A model generated the notes under the pieces. That model saw only the letters and a program-made list of their open reading frames with translations. It was not told the origin of the DNA and searched no databases. Made by a program: the position numbers and the translations under genes. This document shows positions 53,213 to 62,423 of a DNA stretch of 64,000 nucleotides, one piece after another. Numbering within the stretch: the stretch's first letter is position 1; each line of letters starts with the position of its first letter. Origin of the DNA: Flavobacteriales bacterium (GTDB lineage Bacteria; Bacteroidota; Bacteroidia; UBA10329); contig JACJZP010000007.1 in assembly GCA_020635535.1 (NCBI GenBank), positions 1-64,000 of the forward strand, given 5' to 3'.

Positions 53213-53767
53213 ATGGTTGTTAAAGAAACTTCGATCAAAGACCTTTTGCTTATTGAGTGTCAAAGCTTTCATGATGACAGGGGATATTTCTTTGAGGCTT
53301 ACAATCAACGTACTTGGGAGCAGAATGGCATTGATTTTAAAATTGCTCAAACAAATATCTCTCAATCCAAGAAAGGAGTTCTAAGAGGTTTACATTTACA
53401 GAATCCTCCATTTGCCCAACAGAAACTGGTTAGAGTGCTTAAGGGCTCTGTGCTTGATGTTGCGGTTGATATTAGAAAAGGGTCGCCAACCTATGGCAAA
53501 CATTTTTCGTGCGAACTTTCCGAACACAATAAACTAGCCCTACTCATTCCAGAAGGCTTTGCACATGGTTTCGTGTCGTTAGAAAACGATACGCTTTTTT
53601 ATTACGACTGTAGCCAAGTTTATAATAAGGATTCGGAAAGGAGCATTCTTTGGAATGACCCAGCTATTGATATTAACTGGGGCATTGAAAACCCGATCAT
53701 ATCTGAAAAAGATGCCAAGGCTACCAGTTTCAAAGATTTTCGTTCTGAATTCACTTGGAATCACTAA
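53213..53767 (+). CDS. rmlC: dTDP-4-dehydrorhamnose 3,5-epimerase (RmlC)
   Basis: A 184-residue cupin-type epimerase. Conserved elements: FHDDRGYFFEAYN, QTNISQSKKGVLRGLHLQ (catalytic His in LRGLH), VLDVAVDIRKGSPTYGKH and LLIPEGFAHGFVSLE. It converts dTDP-4-keto-6-deoxyglucose toward dTDP-L-rhamnose. RmlA, RmlB and RmlD are not in the window, so these must be elsewhere. It is five bases after the kinase gene and nine before the WecA-like gene. Confidence 0.94.
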   Translation: MVVKETSIKDLLLIECQSFHDDRGYFFEAYNQRTWEQNGIDFKIAQTNISQSKKGVLRGLHLQNPPFAQQKLVRVLKGSVLDVAVDIRKGSPTYGKHFSCELSEHNKLALLIPEGFAHGFVSLENDTLFYYDCSQVYNKDSERSILWNDPAIDINWGIENPIISEKDAKATSFKDFRSEFTWNH

Positions 53768-53776
53768 TACGTTAGG

Positions 53777-54868
53777 ATGCTACAACTAAATCCAGACCAT
53801 ATTTTTTGGATTTACGCTGCCTTTATGGTTTGCGCAGTTCTTTTCTCATTCCTGATAAATGGATTGTTTCTAAAGTTCTCTCGCACTTTGGGAGCAAAGA
53901 ATCAAGATGAGAGTCTTGTGCGTTGGAGTTCAACTTCAAAACCTGCTGTTGGCGGATTATCCTTCTACATACTATTTCTATTCTCCATAGCCTGTTACTC
54001 CATTCTATTTGAAGCTACAACCTATATCAATGACATCGTCAGGTTTCTTGGTATAATGGCGGCCTGTTCACTGGGCTTTGTGGTAGGACTTGCAGATGAT
54101 GCCTACAACACTAAACCATTCTTGAAGTTCTTTGCACAATTCAGTAGTGCCATTATTCTGATTGCAACGGGAACAAGCATCAATATCTCAGGAATCATTG
54201 CTTTGGATTATTCGCTTACAATCCTGTGGGTGGTTGGATTAATGAATTCCATAAACATGTTGGACAACATGGATGCCATCACGACCTCGGTTTCCATCTC
54301 CGTGATTCTTGCTGTCCTTTACATGCTGGTTGTAAAAGATGAAGTAATGAGCGTTTACTTCATTACCCTACTTGGAGTATTAGCCGGCCTCCTTGGATTC
54401 TTATACTACAATTGGAACCCATCTAAAATGTACATGGGAGATACAGGTAGCCAATTCCTTGGTGTTTTCTTAGCCGCTATAGGCATTCTGTATTTATGGA
54501 ACGGTCATGCAGCCCCAGATTTCCGAATTCAAACAAAACAGTTCATTGTAGCGTTGTTGGTTTTCATAGTACCGATAATTGATACTACCACGGTGACGAT
54601 CAATAGACTTCTTAAAGGACATTCTCCATTTGTGGGTGGGCGCGACCACACCACGCATCACCTGTCTTACTTGGGACTTTCCGACCGACAGGTCGCTCTA
54701 TCTTTCTTTGGGCTTTCGTTCCTGTCTGTTATATTCTTGGTGGTCATCGACCGAGTAATAGGAAACGATTGGGATTACTGGCATTTTGGTCTGTTCCTTG
54801 CATATTTCCTGATACTATTTACGTTCCTTTATGGTATCACGAGAATCAATAGGGATCGGGAAAGTTGA
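53777..54868 (+). CDS. WecA/MraY-like undecaprenyl-phosphate sugar-1-phosphate transferase
   Basis: A 363-residue multi-span membrane enzyme of the glycosyltransferase 4 (WecA/MraY/TagO) family. Catalytic motifs: VGLADDAYNTKP, NSINMLDNMDAIT, KMYMGDTGSQFLG and GRDHTTHHLS (His-rich cytoplasmic loop). It starts glycan synthesis by linking GlcNAc-1-P or a related sugar phosphate to undecaprenyl phosphate, so it could be the priming enzyme of the polysaccharide pathway here. The next gene's TTG-AGG-ATG start region overlaps its stop. Confidence 0.92.
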   Translation: MLQLNPDHIFWIYAAFMVCAVLFSFLINGLFLKFSRTLGAKNQDESLVRWSSTSKPAVGGLSFYILFLFSIACYSILFEATTYINDIVRFLGIMAACSLGFVVGLADDAYNTKPFLKFFAQFSSAIILIATGTSINISGIIALDYSLTILWVVGLMNSINMLDNMDAITTSVSISVILAVLYMLVVKDEVMSVYFITLLGVLAGLLGFLYYNWNPSKMYMGDTGSQFLGVFLAAIGILYLWNGHAAPDFRIQTKQFIVALLVFIVPIIDTTTVTINRLLKGHSPFVGGRDHTTHHLSYLGLSDRQVALSFFGLSFLSVIFLVVIDRVIGNDWDYWHFGLFLAYFLILFTFLYGITRINRDRES

Positions 54869-54870
54869 GG

Positions 54871-55887
54871 ATGAAAACCGAGGGGAAAAATCAGATTATC
54901 GTATCCGCTGCAATTGCTGTGGGCATTTTCCTTGGTCTGGAGATTTTCACTTTTTCAAGTGACGATCACAAAAATGAAGATCAGAGCTTTCAGCAAAAGT
55001 TCAATGAAGATTATCGGGTTTACAGCCTGAATATTCCTGAGGACCTGAGATTCTGTGGGGAAGAAGTTCCGGTATTTGACCAGGATGTCTATGAACGATT
55101 GGACAGGGAATTACTGGTGAATACTTATTGGCAATCAAACAGCATGCTCTACCACAAGCGTGCTGCAAAGTGGTTTCCTGTAATTGAGCCTATACTTAGG
55201 AAAAACGGGGTGCCAGAAGACTTCAAGTATCTATCGTTGATAGAGAGTGGTTTGATGAACGTTGTGTCTCCGGCTGGAGCTGCGGGTTTCTGGCAGCTAT
55301 TGAAAAATACCGGGCAAGGATATGGGTTAGAGGTGAATTCCTATGTGGATGAGCGCTACAGCGTAGAAAAAGCTACCGAAGCGGCCTGTAAGTATCTGAT
55401 TGAGGCTCATGACCGATACAACAACTGGACCTTGGCTGCTGCGAGCTACAATATGGGCATGAATGGCGTTGACCGTCAATTGGAGCGCCAGAATGTTCAG
55501 AACTACTATGATCTTCTACTCAATGATGAAACGTCTCGTTACGTGTTCCGAATCATTGCTGCCAAAGAAATCATTGAACATCCGACCAAATACGGTTTCC
55601 ATTACCGGCTGAAGGATCTCTATCTCCCACCTGAAACCTATTCTGTATTTGTGGACACCTCAATTTCCGATCTTTCCAAATTTGCGGAGGAGCGTGGAGT
55701 GAACTATAAGATTCTGAAGATCTTCAACCCTTGGTTGCGTGAAACCTACCTGACCAACAAGTCTGGTAAACGTTACGAGATCAAATTCCCCAAAAGCGGT
55801 TACCACGATTTTGGTTCAACTGAAATCGAATCAGAGCTCAAAGCCCCAATCGAGAGAGACACTCTAACTGGCGGTGACGATGAGTGA
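54871..55887 (+). CDS. Lytic transglycosylase (SLT domain)
   Basis: A 338-residue membrane-anchored or secreted murein lytic transglycosylase. N-terminal hydrophobic segment about 9-28, then the SLT domain with catalytic Glu125 in SLIESGLMNVVSPAGAAG, FWQLLKNTGQGYGLEV and the AAASYNMG motif, and an additional C-terminal region that may be LysM-like (KILKIFNPWLRETYL). It cleaves peptidoglycan to 1,6-anhydro products, perhaps to make room for the polysaccharide export machinery. ATG 54871 is used; a TTG at 54865 is the only alternative. Overlaps uvrA by eight bases. Confidence 0.88.
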   Translation: MKTEGKNQIIVSAAIAVGIFLGLEIFTFSSDDHKNEDQSFQQKFNEDYRVYSLNIPEDLRFCGEEVPVFDQDVYERLDRELLVNTYWQSNSMLYHKRAAKWFPVIEPILRKNGVPEDFKYLSLIESGLMNVVSPAGAAGFWQLLKNTGQGYGLEVNSYVDERYSVEKATEAACKYLIEAHDRYNNWTLAAASYNMGMNGVDRQLERQNVQNYYDLLLNDETSRYVFRIIAAKEIIEHPTKYGFHYRLKDLYLPPETYSVFVDTSISDLSKFAEERGVNYKILKIFNPWLRETYLTNKSGKRYEIKFPKSGYHDFGSTEIESELKAPIERDTLTGGDDE

Positions 55888-58729
55888 GAAAGCTGCTGCC
55901 GAAGACACTTTTCTTGAAGTTAACGGTGCACGGGTTCACAACCTGAAGAATATTGATGTCAGAATTCCACGAGACCAGTTGGTGGTCATTACCGGGTTAA
56001 GTGGAAGCGGCAAATCCTCTTTGGCATTCGACACCATTTATGCGGAAGGACAAAGGCGCTACATTGAAACGTTTGCATCGTACGCTCGGCAATTTCTCGG
56101 AACGCTGGAAAGACCTGATGTAGACAACATTACTGGCCTGAGCCCTGTAATATCCATTGAGCAGAAATCAACCAACCGAAGCCCCCGTTCCACGGTTGGA
56201 ACCGTTACGGAGATCTATGATCTAGTTCGACTGCTTTTTGCACGGGCATCGGTAGCCTACAGCTACCAAACGGGTGAGAAAATGGTGAAATACTCTGACG
56301 AAGAGATCATCCGTATCATCAGAAAAGAACTTTCAAATAAAAAGGTCTTGATTCTGGCTCCCATAATCAAAGGACGTAAAGGGCATTACCGCGAACTTTT
56401 CGTTCAAATTCAACGGCAGGGATTTCAGAAAGTGAGGGTAAATGGCGAAGTGCTTGACGTTGATTCCGATATCAAACTGGACCGTTATAAAGTCCATGAT
56501 ATTGAAATCGTTATCGATCGATTATTGATTGACGACAAGAGCACTAAACGTTTATCGGATTCCGTGCAAACGGCCATGAAGCATGGCAAGGGTTCAATGA
56601 TGACGATGGAACATGAATCAGGGAACATCAGATTCTTCAGCCGCTCGTTAATGTGTCCGACAACGGGCATAGCCTATGATGAACCCGCTCCGAATGCCTT
56701 CTCGTTCAATTCTCCTTACGGTGCCTGTAAAACATGTAACGGGCTTGGAACAGTTGCCGAAGTATCGGCTGATAAGATCATCCCGAACAGAAAACTTTCG
56801 ATTGCCAGAGGAGCCATTGCGCCCATAGGCGAATTGAAAGGAAACTGGATATTCCATCAGTTGGAAGCCATTGGCGAGAAGTACGATTTTACTCTAAAAA
56901 CTCCCGTTACAGACATTTCAGAAGAAGCGCTCAACGTCATTCTTTACGGAAGTAGCGAGGTTTTCAAAGTGAAAGATGCCAATTCAAGTGCCTCCTCCTA
57001 CTCGCTGTCGTTTGAAGGTATTGTGAACTTCATCTCAAGACAGGCTGAAGATTCCAGCAGCAACGCATTGCAAAAATGGGCCGACAGTTTTACTCACCTG
57101 AAAACGTGTCCAACCTGCAATGGCTCAAGACTTAAACTTGAAGCCCTACATTTCAAGTTACTTAACAGAAATATTGCAGAAATAGCTGCGCTCGACCTAC
57201 AGGAATTGCAAAAGTGGTTTACAGAATTGAGCAAGAATCTGGATGAAAAGCAAGCTATTATAGCCACAGAGATCATCAAAGAGATTCAAACAAGAGTTCA
57301 ATTCCTGCTTGACGTAGGCTTGGATTACCTCTCATTAGACCGACCCGCCCGATCACTTTCTGGAGGCGAAGCGCAACGCATAAGGCTTGCAACTCAGATC
57401 GGTTCCCAACTTGTTGGTGTACTTTATATTCTTGACGAACCAAGCATTGGACTGCATCAGCGCGACAATCAACGACTGATTGATGCATTGAAAAAGCTTC
57501 GGGACACTGGCAATTCTGTGATTGTGGTTGAGCACGATAAGGACATGATGGAAGCGGCCGACCATGTAATTGACATTGGTCCGAAGGCCGGTATTCATGG
57601 CGGAAGGATTGTTGCACAGGGAACCGCTCAGGAAATCTTGGCAAAGAATTCCCTCACGGCATCATTCCTCAATGGCAGTTTTCTGATTCCTGCTAAAAAC
57701 AAATTCCGAAAAGGAAGTGGCAAGAATCTGATAATAAGTGGCGCAAGCGGAAATAACCTTCAGAATGTATCCGTGACTTTTCCTCTGGGCAAATTCATCT
57801 GCGTAACTGGTGTTTCGGGCAGTGGCAAATCCACCCTCATTAACGAAACCCTCTACCCTATTCTTAACCAGCAAATATTCCGCGCACAGCAAATACCCAT
57901 GCCGTATAAGAAGATAAGCGGCATTGAGCACATTGATAAGGTCATTGCCATTGACCAAAGTCCTATTGGCAGAACTCCGAGAAGCAATCCAGCCACCTAC
58001 ACGGGCGTGTTCTCGGATATCCGCAACCTCTTCAACATGGTTCCAGAAGCGCAGATTCGCGGTTATAAACCAGGAAGGTTCTCGTTCAACGTAAAAGGCG
58101 GTCGGTGCGAAGAGTGTCAAGGTGCCGGATTGAAAACCATTGAAATGAATTTCCTGCCGGATGTTCATATTCAATGTCCTTCGTGCAATGGCAACCGCTA
58201 CAACCGCGAAACCTTGGAGGTGCGTTACAAGGGAAGATCCATTGCCGATGTGCTTGATATGAATATTGATGAGGCGGTGGAATTCTTCGAGAACATTCCT
58301 TCCATTCTCAAGAAGATCGAAACCATACGTGACGTGGGTCTTGGCTACATCAAGTTGGGACAAAGCAGTACAACCTTATCGGGAGGTGAAGCGCAGCGCA
58401 TCAAACTTGCATCAGAACTTAGCAAGCGAGACACTGGCAAGACCTTCTACATACTTGACGAACCTACTACCGGACTCCATTTTGAAGACATTCGGATACT
58501 GCTTGAAGTTTTGAATAAGCTGGCAGACCGAGGCAACACAGTTCTGGTCATTGAGCACAACCTTGATATTATTCGCAGTGCCGACCATATTCTTGATCTT
58601 GGACCGGAAGGCGGCAGACGAGGAGGACAGATAATAGTTGAAGGAACTCCTGTTCAAGTGGCGAAGTCAGGTAAAGGATTCACATCCGTTTACCTCAAAA
58701 AGGAGCTTGAAAGTTTAGGGCTGCTCTAA
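55880..58729 (+). CDS. uvrA: Excinuclease ABC subunit A (UvrA)
   Basis: A 949-residue DNA-damage recognition ATPase of nucleotide excision repair. First Walker A GLSGSGKSS at 39-47, second GVSGSGKST at 644-652, two ABC signatures (RSLSGGEAQRIRLA; TTLSGGEAQRIKLA), and zinc-finger cysteine pairs (CKTCNGLG, CPTCNGSR, CEECQGAG, CPSCNGNR). Acts with UvrB and UvrC, which are not nearby. ATG 55880 is used; the GTG at 55874 would add two residues. Overlaps the lytic transglycosylase gene by eight bases. Confidence 0.97.
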   Translation: MSEKAAAEDTFLEVNGARVHNLKNIDVRIPRDQLVVITGLSGSGKSSLAFDTIYAEGQRRYIETFASYARQFLGTLERPDVDNITGLSPVISIEQKSTNRSPRSTVGTVTEIYDLVRLLFARASVAYSYQTGEKMVKYSDEEIIRIIRKELSNKKVLILAPIIKGRKGHYRELFVQIQRQGFQKVRVNGEVLDVDSDIKLDRYKVHDIEIVIDRLLIDDKSTKRLSDSVQTAMKHGKGSMMTMEHESGNIRFFSRSLMCPTTGIAYDEPAPNAFSFNSPYGACKTCNGLGTVAEVSADKIIPNRKLSIARGAIAPIGELKGNWIFHQLEAIGEKYDFTLKTPVTDISEEALNVILYGSSEVFKVKDANSSASSYSLSFEGIVNFISRQAEDSSSNALQKWADSFTHLKTCPTCNGSRLKLEALHFKLLNRNIAEIAALDLQELQKWFTELSKNLDEKQAIIATEIIKEIQTRVQFLLDVGLDYLSLDRPARSLSGGEAQRIRLATQIGSQLVGVLYILDEPSIGLHQRDNQRLIDALKKLRDTGNSVIVVEHDKDMMEAADHVIDIGPKAGIHGGRIVAQGTAQEILAKNSLTASFLNGSFLIPAKNKFRKGSGKNLIISGASGNNLQNVSVTFPLGKFICVTGVSGSGKSTLINETLYPILNQQIFRAQQIPMPYKKISGIEHIDKVIAIDQSPIGRTPRSNPATYTGVFSDIRNLFNMVPEAQIRGYKPGRFSFNVKGGRCEECQGAGLKTIEMNFLPDVHIQCPSCNGNRYNRETLEVRYKGRSIADVLDMNIDEAVEFFENIPSILKKIETIRDVGLGYIKLGQSSTTLSGGEAQRIKLASELSKRDTGKTFYILDEPTTGLHFEDIRILLEVLNKLADRGNTVLVIEHNLDIIRSADHILDLGPEGGRRGGQIIVEGTPVQVAKSGKGFTSVYLKKELESLGLL

Positions 58730-58773
58730 AACAAAGCAGGCTGATTCTCGTTTGAATTACTCATATTGCACCT

Positions 58774-59484
58774 ATGACCGAGAACGAAAAACGTATTGAA
58801 CAGGCCCTCGCTCAAAAAGATTGGAGCGAGATAAAAAGCAAGGACAGCTGGCAGATCTTCAAGATCATGGCTGAGTTTGTTGAAGGCTTTGAAACACTTG
58901 CGCGTATAGGTCCGTGTGTTTCCATTTTCGGTTCTGCTCGAACTGAGCCACACCATGAGTTTTACAAACTCACAGAAAACATTGCCTATCAATTGGCCAT
59001 GAATGGCTTCGGCATCATTACTGGCGGTGGACCAGGGATAATGGAAGCCGCCAACAAAGGTGCCCGTCTTGCAGGAGGCAAATCGGTAGGTTTAAACATT
59101 GACCTACCGTTTGAGCAGAAATCAAATCCATACATCGACATGGATAAGCTCATCAATTTCGATTACTTCTTTGTGAGGAAGTTGATGTTCACCAAATATG
59201 CTCAGGGATTTGTGGTCCTTCCAGGTGGTTTCGGTACAATGGACGAATTATTTGAAGCACTCACCCTAATTCAAACAGGGAAAGTAGCCCGATTCCCTAT
59301 TGTTCTTGTAAAGACGGAGTATTGGGGCGGTTTGTTCGACTGGATCAAGCAGCGTATGTTGGAACATCAGGGAAACATCAGCGAAGAAGACCTGAACCTC
59401 TTCCGATTGGTAGATACAGCTGAAGATGCCGTAGCACACATTAAAGCATTCTACTCGAAGTACGACATCAAACCGAATTTCTGA
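58774..59484 (+). CDS. LOG family protein (lysine decarboxylase-like Rossmann fold)
   Basis: A 236-residue protein with the LOG signatures GGGPGIMEAANKGA and PGGFGTMDELFE. The family includes cytokinin riboside 5'-monophosphate phosphoribohydrolases and other nucleotide-processing enzymes; older annotation as lysine decarboxylase is misleading. A 75-residue N-terminal extension precedes the fold. It lies 44 bases after uvrA on the same strand. Confidence 0.9.
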   Translation: MTENEKRIEQALAQKDWSEIKSKDSWQIFKIMAEFVEGFETLARIGPCVSIFGSARTEPHHEFYKLTENIAYQLAMNGFGIITGGGPGIMEAANKGARLAGGKSVGLNIDLPFEQKSNPYIDMDKLINFDYFFVRKLMFTKYAQGFVVLPGGFGTMDELFEALTLIQTGKVARFPIVLVKTEYWGGLFDWIKQRMLEHQGNISEEDLNLFRLVDTAEDAVAHIKAFYSKYDIKPNF

Positions 59485-59601
59485 TAATTCTCGGGTTGTA
59501 GACCTAAGTTTGACCAAGTCTGTTAAACAATCGTGAATTCTGAGATTTATTCTATTTTTACGCGCATCTAAACTGCCCCAACAAGCGCTAAAACCAATCG
59601 G

Positions 59602-60993
59602 ATGAAGCTTAGACTTTTACTCTCTCTTCTAATCGTGGCAATTTCGTTCGGCTCTTATGCTCAAGATGCCGAGGGAGATGATGCAAAGCCCCAAAAGGAG
59701 AAAAAAGAGAAAGAACCAAAAGAGAAGAAGGAGAAGAAGCCCCGTCCTCCTTTTTACGATAACAAATTGCCTTACATCTATGTGGGTGGAGGTAATCTGT
59801 CCCTTCTTGCAGATGATATTTCTGACGACATCAACCTTTACAATACCACTAACTGGAAATGGGGAATCAATGGCGGAATTGAGCATCGTACGTTCAGTGC
59901 AGTCGGTTTCTCTTTGAACTTCCTCTATGGATGGTTGGGTGAAACAGAACGCTCTCCAATTGAAACGGAAAACAGAAACATAGAGACTGAGATCATGAAC
60001 CTTGATTTCAAGGTGAATGTGTATCTGGACAATAATCTTTTCATCAACAGAGCATCTAACTGGTCTCCTTACCTTTTTGGTGGTGTGGGTTACATTTTCA
60101 AGATGACCCACAGAGCTGACCTATTGGATTCTGACGGTAACGTTTACTATTACTGGAATGATGGATCTGTAAGAGACCGTCCAAAAACTCCTGAGAACCT
60201 TGGAACAGCCAATGTGCTTGACATTGACAACAAGTATGAAACAAAGCTTTCTCAATCTTATGATGGTAGCAAACTTGCCACAGGAGCTATAAACTTTCCT
60301 TTCGGTATTGGACTTCGCTACAAATTCGGTCGTAAGTTCCATGCAGACATCAGTGCTACTTACTATTGGAGTCTGAGCGATCAGCTGGATGCCTACGATA
60401 ATGGCGGACAGACCGACCACTTCCTTTACACGTCAGTTGGTTTTGCTTATCACATTGGAGCTAAGAGTAAGAAACCTGATTCAACGCAGTTTGACACATT
60501 CGACTTCGTGGCTTTGGATCAGGCCGATGAGGATGGTGATGGTGTAATAAACCTTGAAGACCTTTGCTCAAACACTCCAGCTGGTGCAGCTGTTGATGCT
60601 TCTGGTTGTCCGCTGGATTCTGACAATGACGGTGTTCCAGATTACCGCGATGCTGAGACTTCTGCTGACTCTGCTTTGGTTGATGCGAATGGAGTTACCA
60701 TAGATCCTGACTTCATTGTATTGCCAGATACCAACGCAGTTGCTCACGACATTATATATGAAGCTTATCCGAGCATGGAGTTCCCGAAAGTGGGCAGCTA
60801 TTACACTTTTGACAAACCTGAAGCCGAAGCTGAAAGGAAAGAGTTGGGCGCTTTCGAAGAAGTTGACAGAAATGGTGACGGATTCATCTCTGCAGAAGAG
60901 ATTACTTGGGCCATTGATGCATTCTTTGAAGGAGAACTTGACTTCTCTGCTGCTAAGCTTCATGATCTGATCGATTTCTTCTTTGACCAGTAG
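59602..60993 (+). CDS. Outer membrane beta-barrel protein with TSP3 repeats and EF-hand-like tail (copy 1)
   Basis: A 463-residue exported protein. Signal peptide 1-21 (GSYAQD), then a Lys/Glu-rich segment (PQKEKKEKEPKEKKEKK), a beta-barrel-like domain of about 230 residues with alternating hydrophobic strands, thrombospondin type-3-like calcium motifs near 310-350 (DEDGDGVINLEDLC; DSDNDGVPD), and a C-terminal EF-hand-like module DRNGDGFISAEEI followed by AIDAFFEGELDFS and a DLIDFFFDQ end. The next gene is a paralogue. I infer an outer membrane location and calcium binding; the exact role is unknown. Confidence 0.82.
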   Translation: MKLRLLLSLLIVAISFGSYAQDAEGDDAKPQKEKKEKEPKEKKEKKPRPPFYDNKLPYIYVGGGNLSLLADDISDDINLYNTTNWKWGINGGIEHRTFSAVGFSLNFLYGWLGETERSPIETENRNIETEIMNLDFKVNVYLDNNLFINRASNWSPYLFGGVGYIFKMTHRADLLDSDGNVYYYWNDGSVRDRPKTPENLGTANVLDIDNKYETKLSQSYDGSKLATGAINFPFGIGLRYKFGRKFHADISATYYWSLSDQLDAYDNGGQTDHFLYTSVGFAYHIGAKSKKPDSTQFDTFDFVALDQADEDGDGVINLEDLCSNTPAGAAVDASGCPLDSDNDGVPDYRDAETSADSALVDANGVTIDPDFIVLPDTNAVAHDIIYEAYPSMEFPKVGSYYTFDKPEAEAERKELGAFEEVDRNGDGFISAEEITWAIDAFFEGELDFSAAKLHDLIDFFFDQ

Positions 60994-61000
60994 AAACATC

Positions 61001-62398
61001 ATGCTTATCAGGACATTAGCTTTCCTTTTCTTATCTGTCGGGCTATTTTCGTCCGCATACGCTCAAGACACGGAGCAAACCGAAGCCGAAGCCAAGGAAC
61101 AGGCTAAAGCAGAACGTGATGCGCGTAGAGAAGAACGCAAAAGCTGGAATAAGGAGAACACCATATACAAGCCTATAATTGGTCTTGGTGCTGGAGTTTT
61201 CAATTACTTCGGAGAAATCAATAATAACCAGCGCACCAATCCACTCATCAACAATTACGGATTTCAAGCAAGTGTCATTAAGAATTTCACTCCCGACTGG
61301 GGCGTTCGATTTGACGTTGCTTACGGTAGAATGTCTGCACGGGAACAGACAGCAGATGTATTCCGAAATTTCAGTAGTGAAGTGGTTACATTCAACCTTC
61401 ATGCTACATACAACTTTGCAGGAATCCTTCCTCCAAAGCGTTTTTTGAATCCCTACCTATCTGTAGGTGTTGGTGCTATAAACTTTGACGCCAAGGGAGA
61501 CCTGAAGGATGAAAATGGTGTTTTTTATAACAGTTGGTCTGATGGAACGCTCAGAAGCCTCCCTCAATTACCTGGCAACGAAGACAATGCAGACATCCTG
61601 AAATCGGATTACGTATATGAGACGGATCTGCGAAAAGCCAATTTGGACAGCTTGGGCAATTATGCTCAATTCGCATTTGCAGTTCCAGTAACATTTGGTT
61701 TGAACTTTCGCGTTTCGCCAAGAAGTATAATCCGTCTATCATCGACTTTCTCGTACACCCTGACCGACCTGATTGACAATTACACTCGAGATGGTGTTGA
61801 AGGAAGAAAAGGAGATGCCATGAATGACATGTTCCTTTACACGGCTGTATCTTACCATTTCGATTTCTTTACTCCTAAAAAAGAGAAGAAGACAAGGTAT
61901 GATGATATGGAGTTCGAGAACATTTCAGGCGATTCTGACAAGGATGGTATTCCAGACCTGACAGACCAGTGTCCAGGAACTCCTGACGGAGCAATGGTTG
62001 ATGAAAATGGTTGTCCGTTGGATTCGGATCAAGATGGTGTTTACGACTATGCCGATCAAGAACCTAATACCGATCCAAACCTGAATGTTGATGAGAACGG
62101 TGTTGGAATTACGGATGACATGATAGGACAGGCCGAATACGACACATTGGCTACCGTTCGTGCAAAAATGTTTGAAGTATACCCAGACCTCGCTGAAATT
62201 TACAGGACAAGACCACAAACGTCCAATGTCAACGACTCAGGATCAGCTGGTGCCAACTTCAAAGCTGTAGACAGCAATGCAGATGGAAGAATCTCTATTG
62301 AAGAGGTATTCAATGCCATAGATAAGTTCTTTGAAGGAGAACTTGATGTCAGTTCTTCCTACATAAGTGATCTGATAGACTACTTCTTCGACCAATAA
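61001..62398 (+). CDS. Outer membrane beta-barrel protein with TSP3 repeats and EF-hand-like tail (copy 2)
   Basis: A 465-residue paralogue of the preceding gene. Signal peptide about 1-22 (ends AYAQ), a charged helical stretch (EAEAKEQAKAERDARREERK), barrel domain (GAGVFNYFGEINN through FLYTAVSYHFDFF), TSP3-like repeats (DSDKDGIPDLTDQC; DSDQDGVYDYADQE) and EF-hand-like tail (DSNADGRISIEEV, then AIDKFFEGELDVS and DLIDYFFDQ). ATG 61001 is chosen; the in-frame TTG 60983 lies inside the previous gene. Seven bases separate the two genes, so they are co-transcribed. The final 45 residues are the best-conserved part. Confidence 0.82.
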   Translation: MLIRTLAFLFLSVGLFSSAYAQDTEQTEAEAKEQAKAERDARREERKSWNKENTIYKPIIGLGAGVFNYFGEINNNQRTNPLINNYGFQASVIKNFTPDWGVRFDVAYGRMSAREQTADVFRNFSSEVVTFNLHATYNFAGILPPKRFLNPYLSVGVGAINFDAKGDLKDENGVFYNSWSDGTLRSLPQLPGNEDNADILKSDYVYETDLRKANLDSLGNYAQFAFAVPVTFGLNFRVSPRSIIRLSSTFSYTLTDLIDNYTRDGVEGRKGDAMNDMFLYTAVSYHFDFFTPKKEKKTRYDDMEFENISGDSDKDGIPDLTDQCPGTPDGAMVDENGCPLDSDQDGVYDYADQEPNTDPNLNVDENGVGITDDMIGQAEYDTLATVRAKMFEVYPDLAEIYRTRPQTSNVNDSGSAGANFKAVDSNADGRISIEEVFNAIDKFFEGELDVSSSYISDLIDYFFDQ

Positions 62399-62423
62399 CA
62401 AAAAATAATACCTTAGACGCCCA

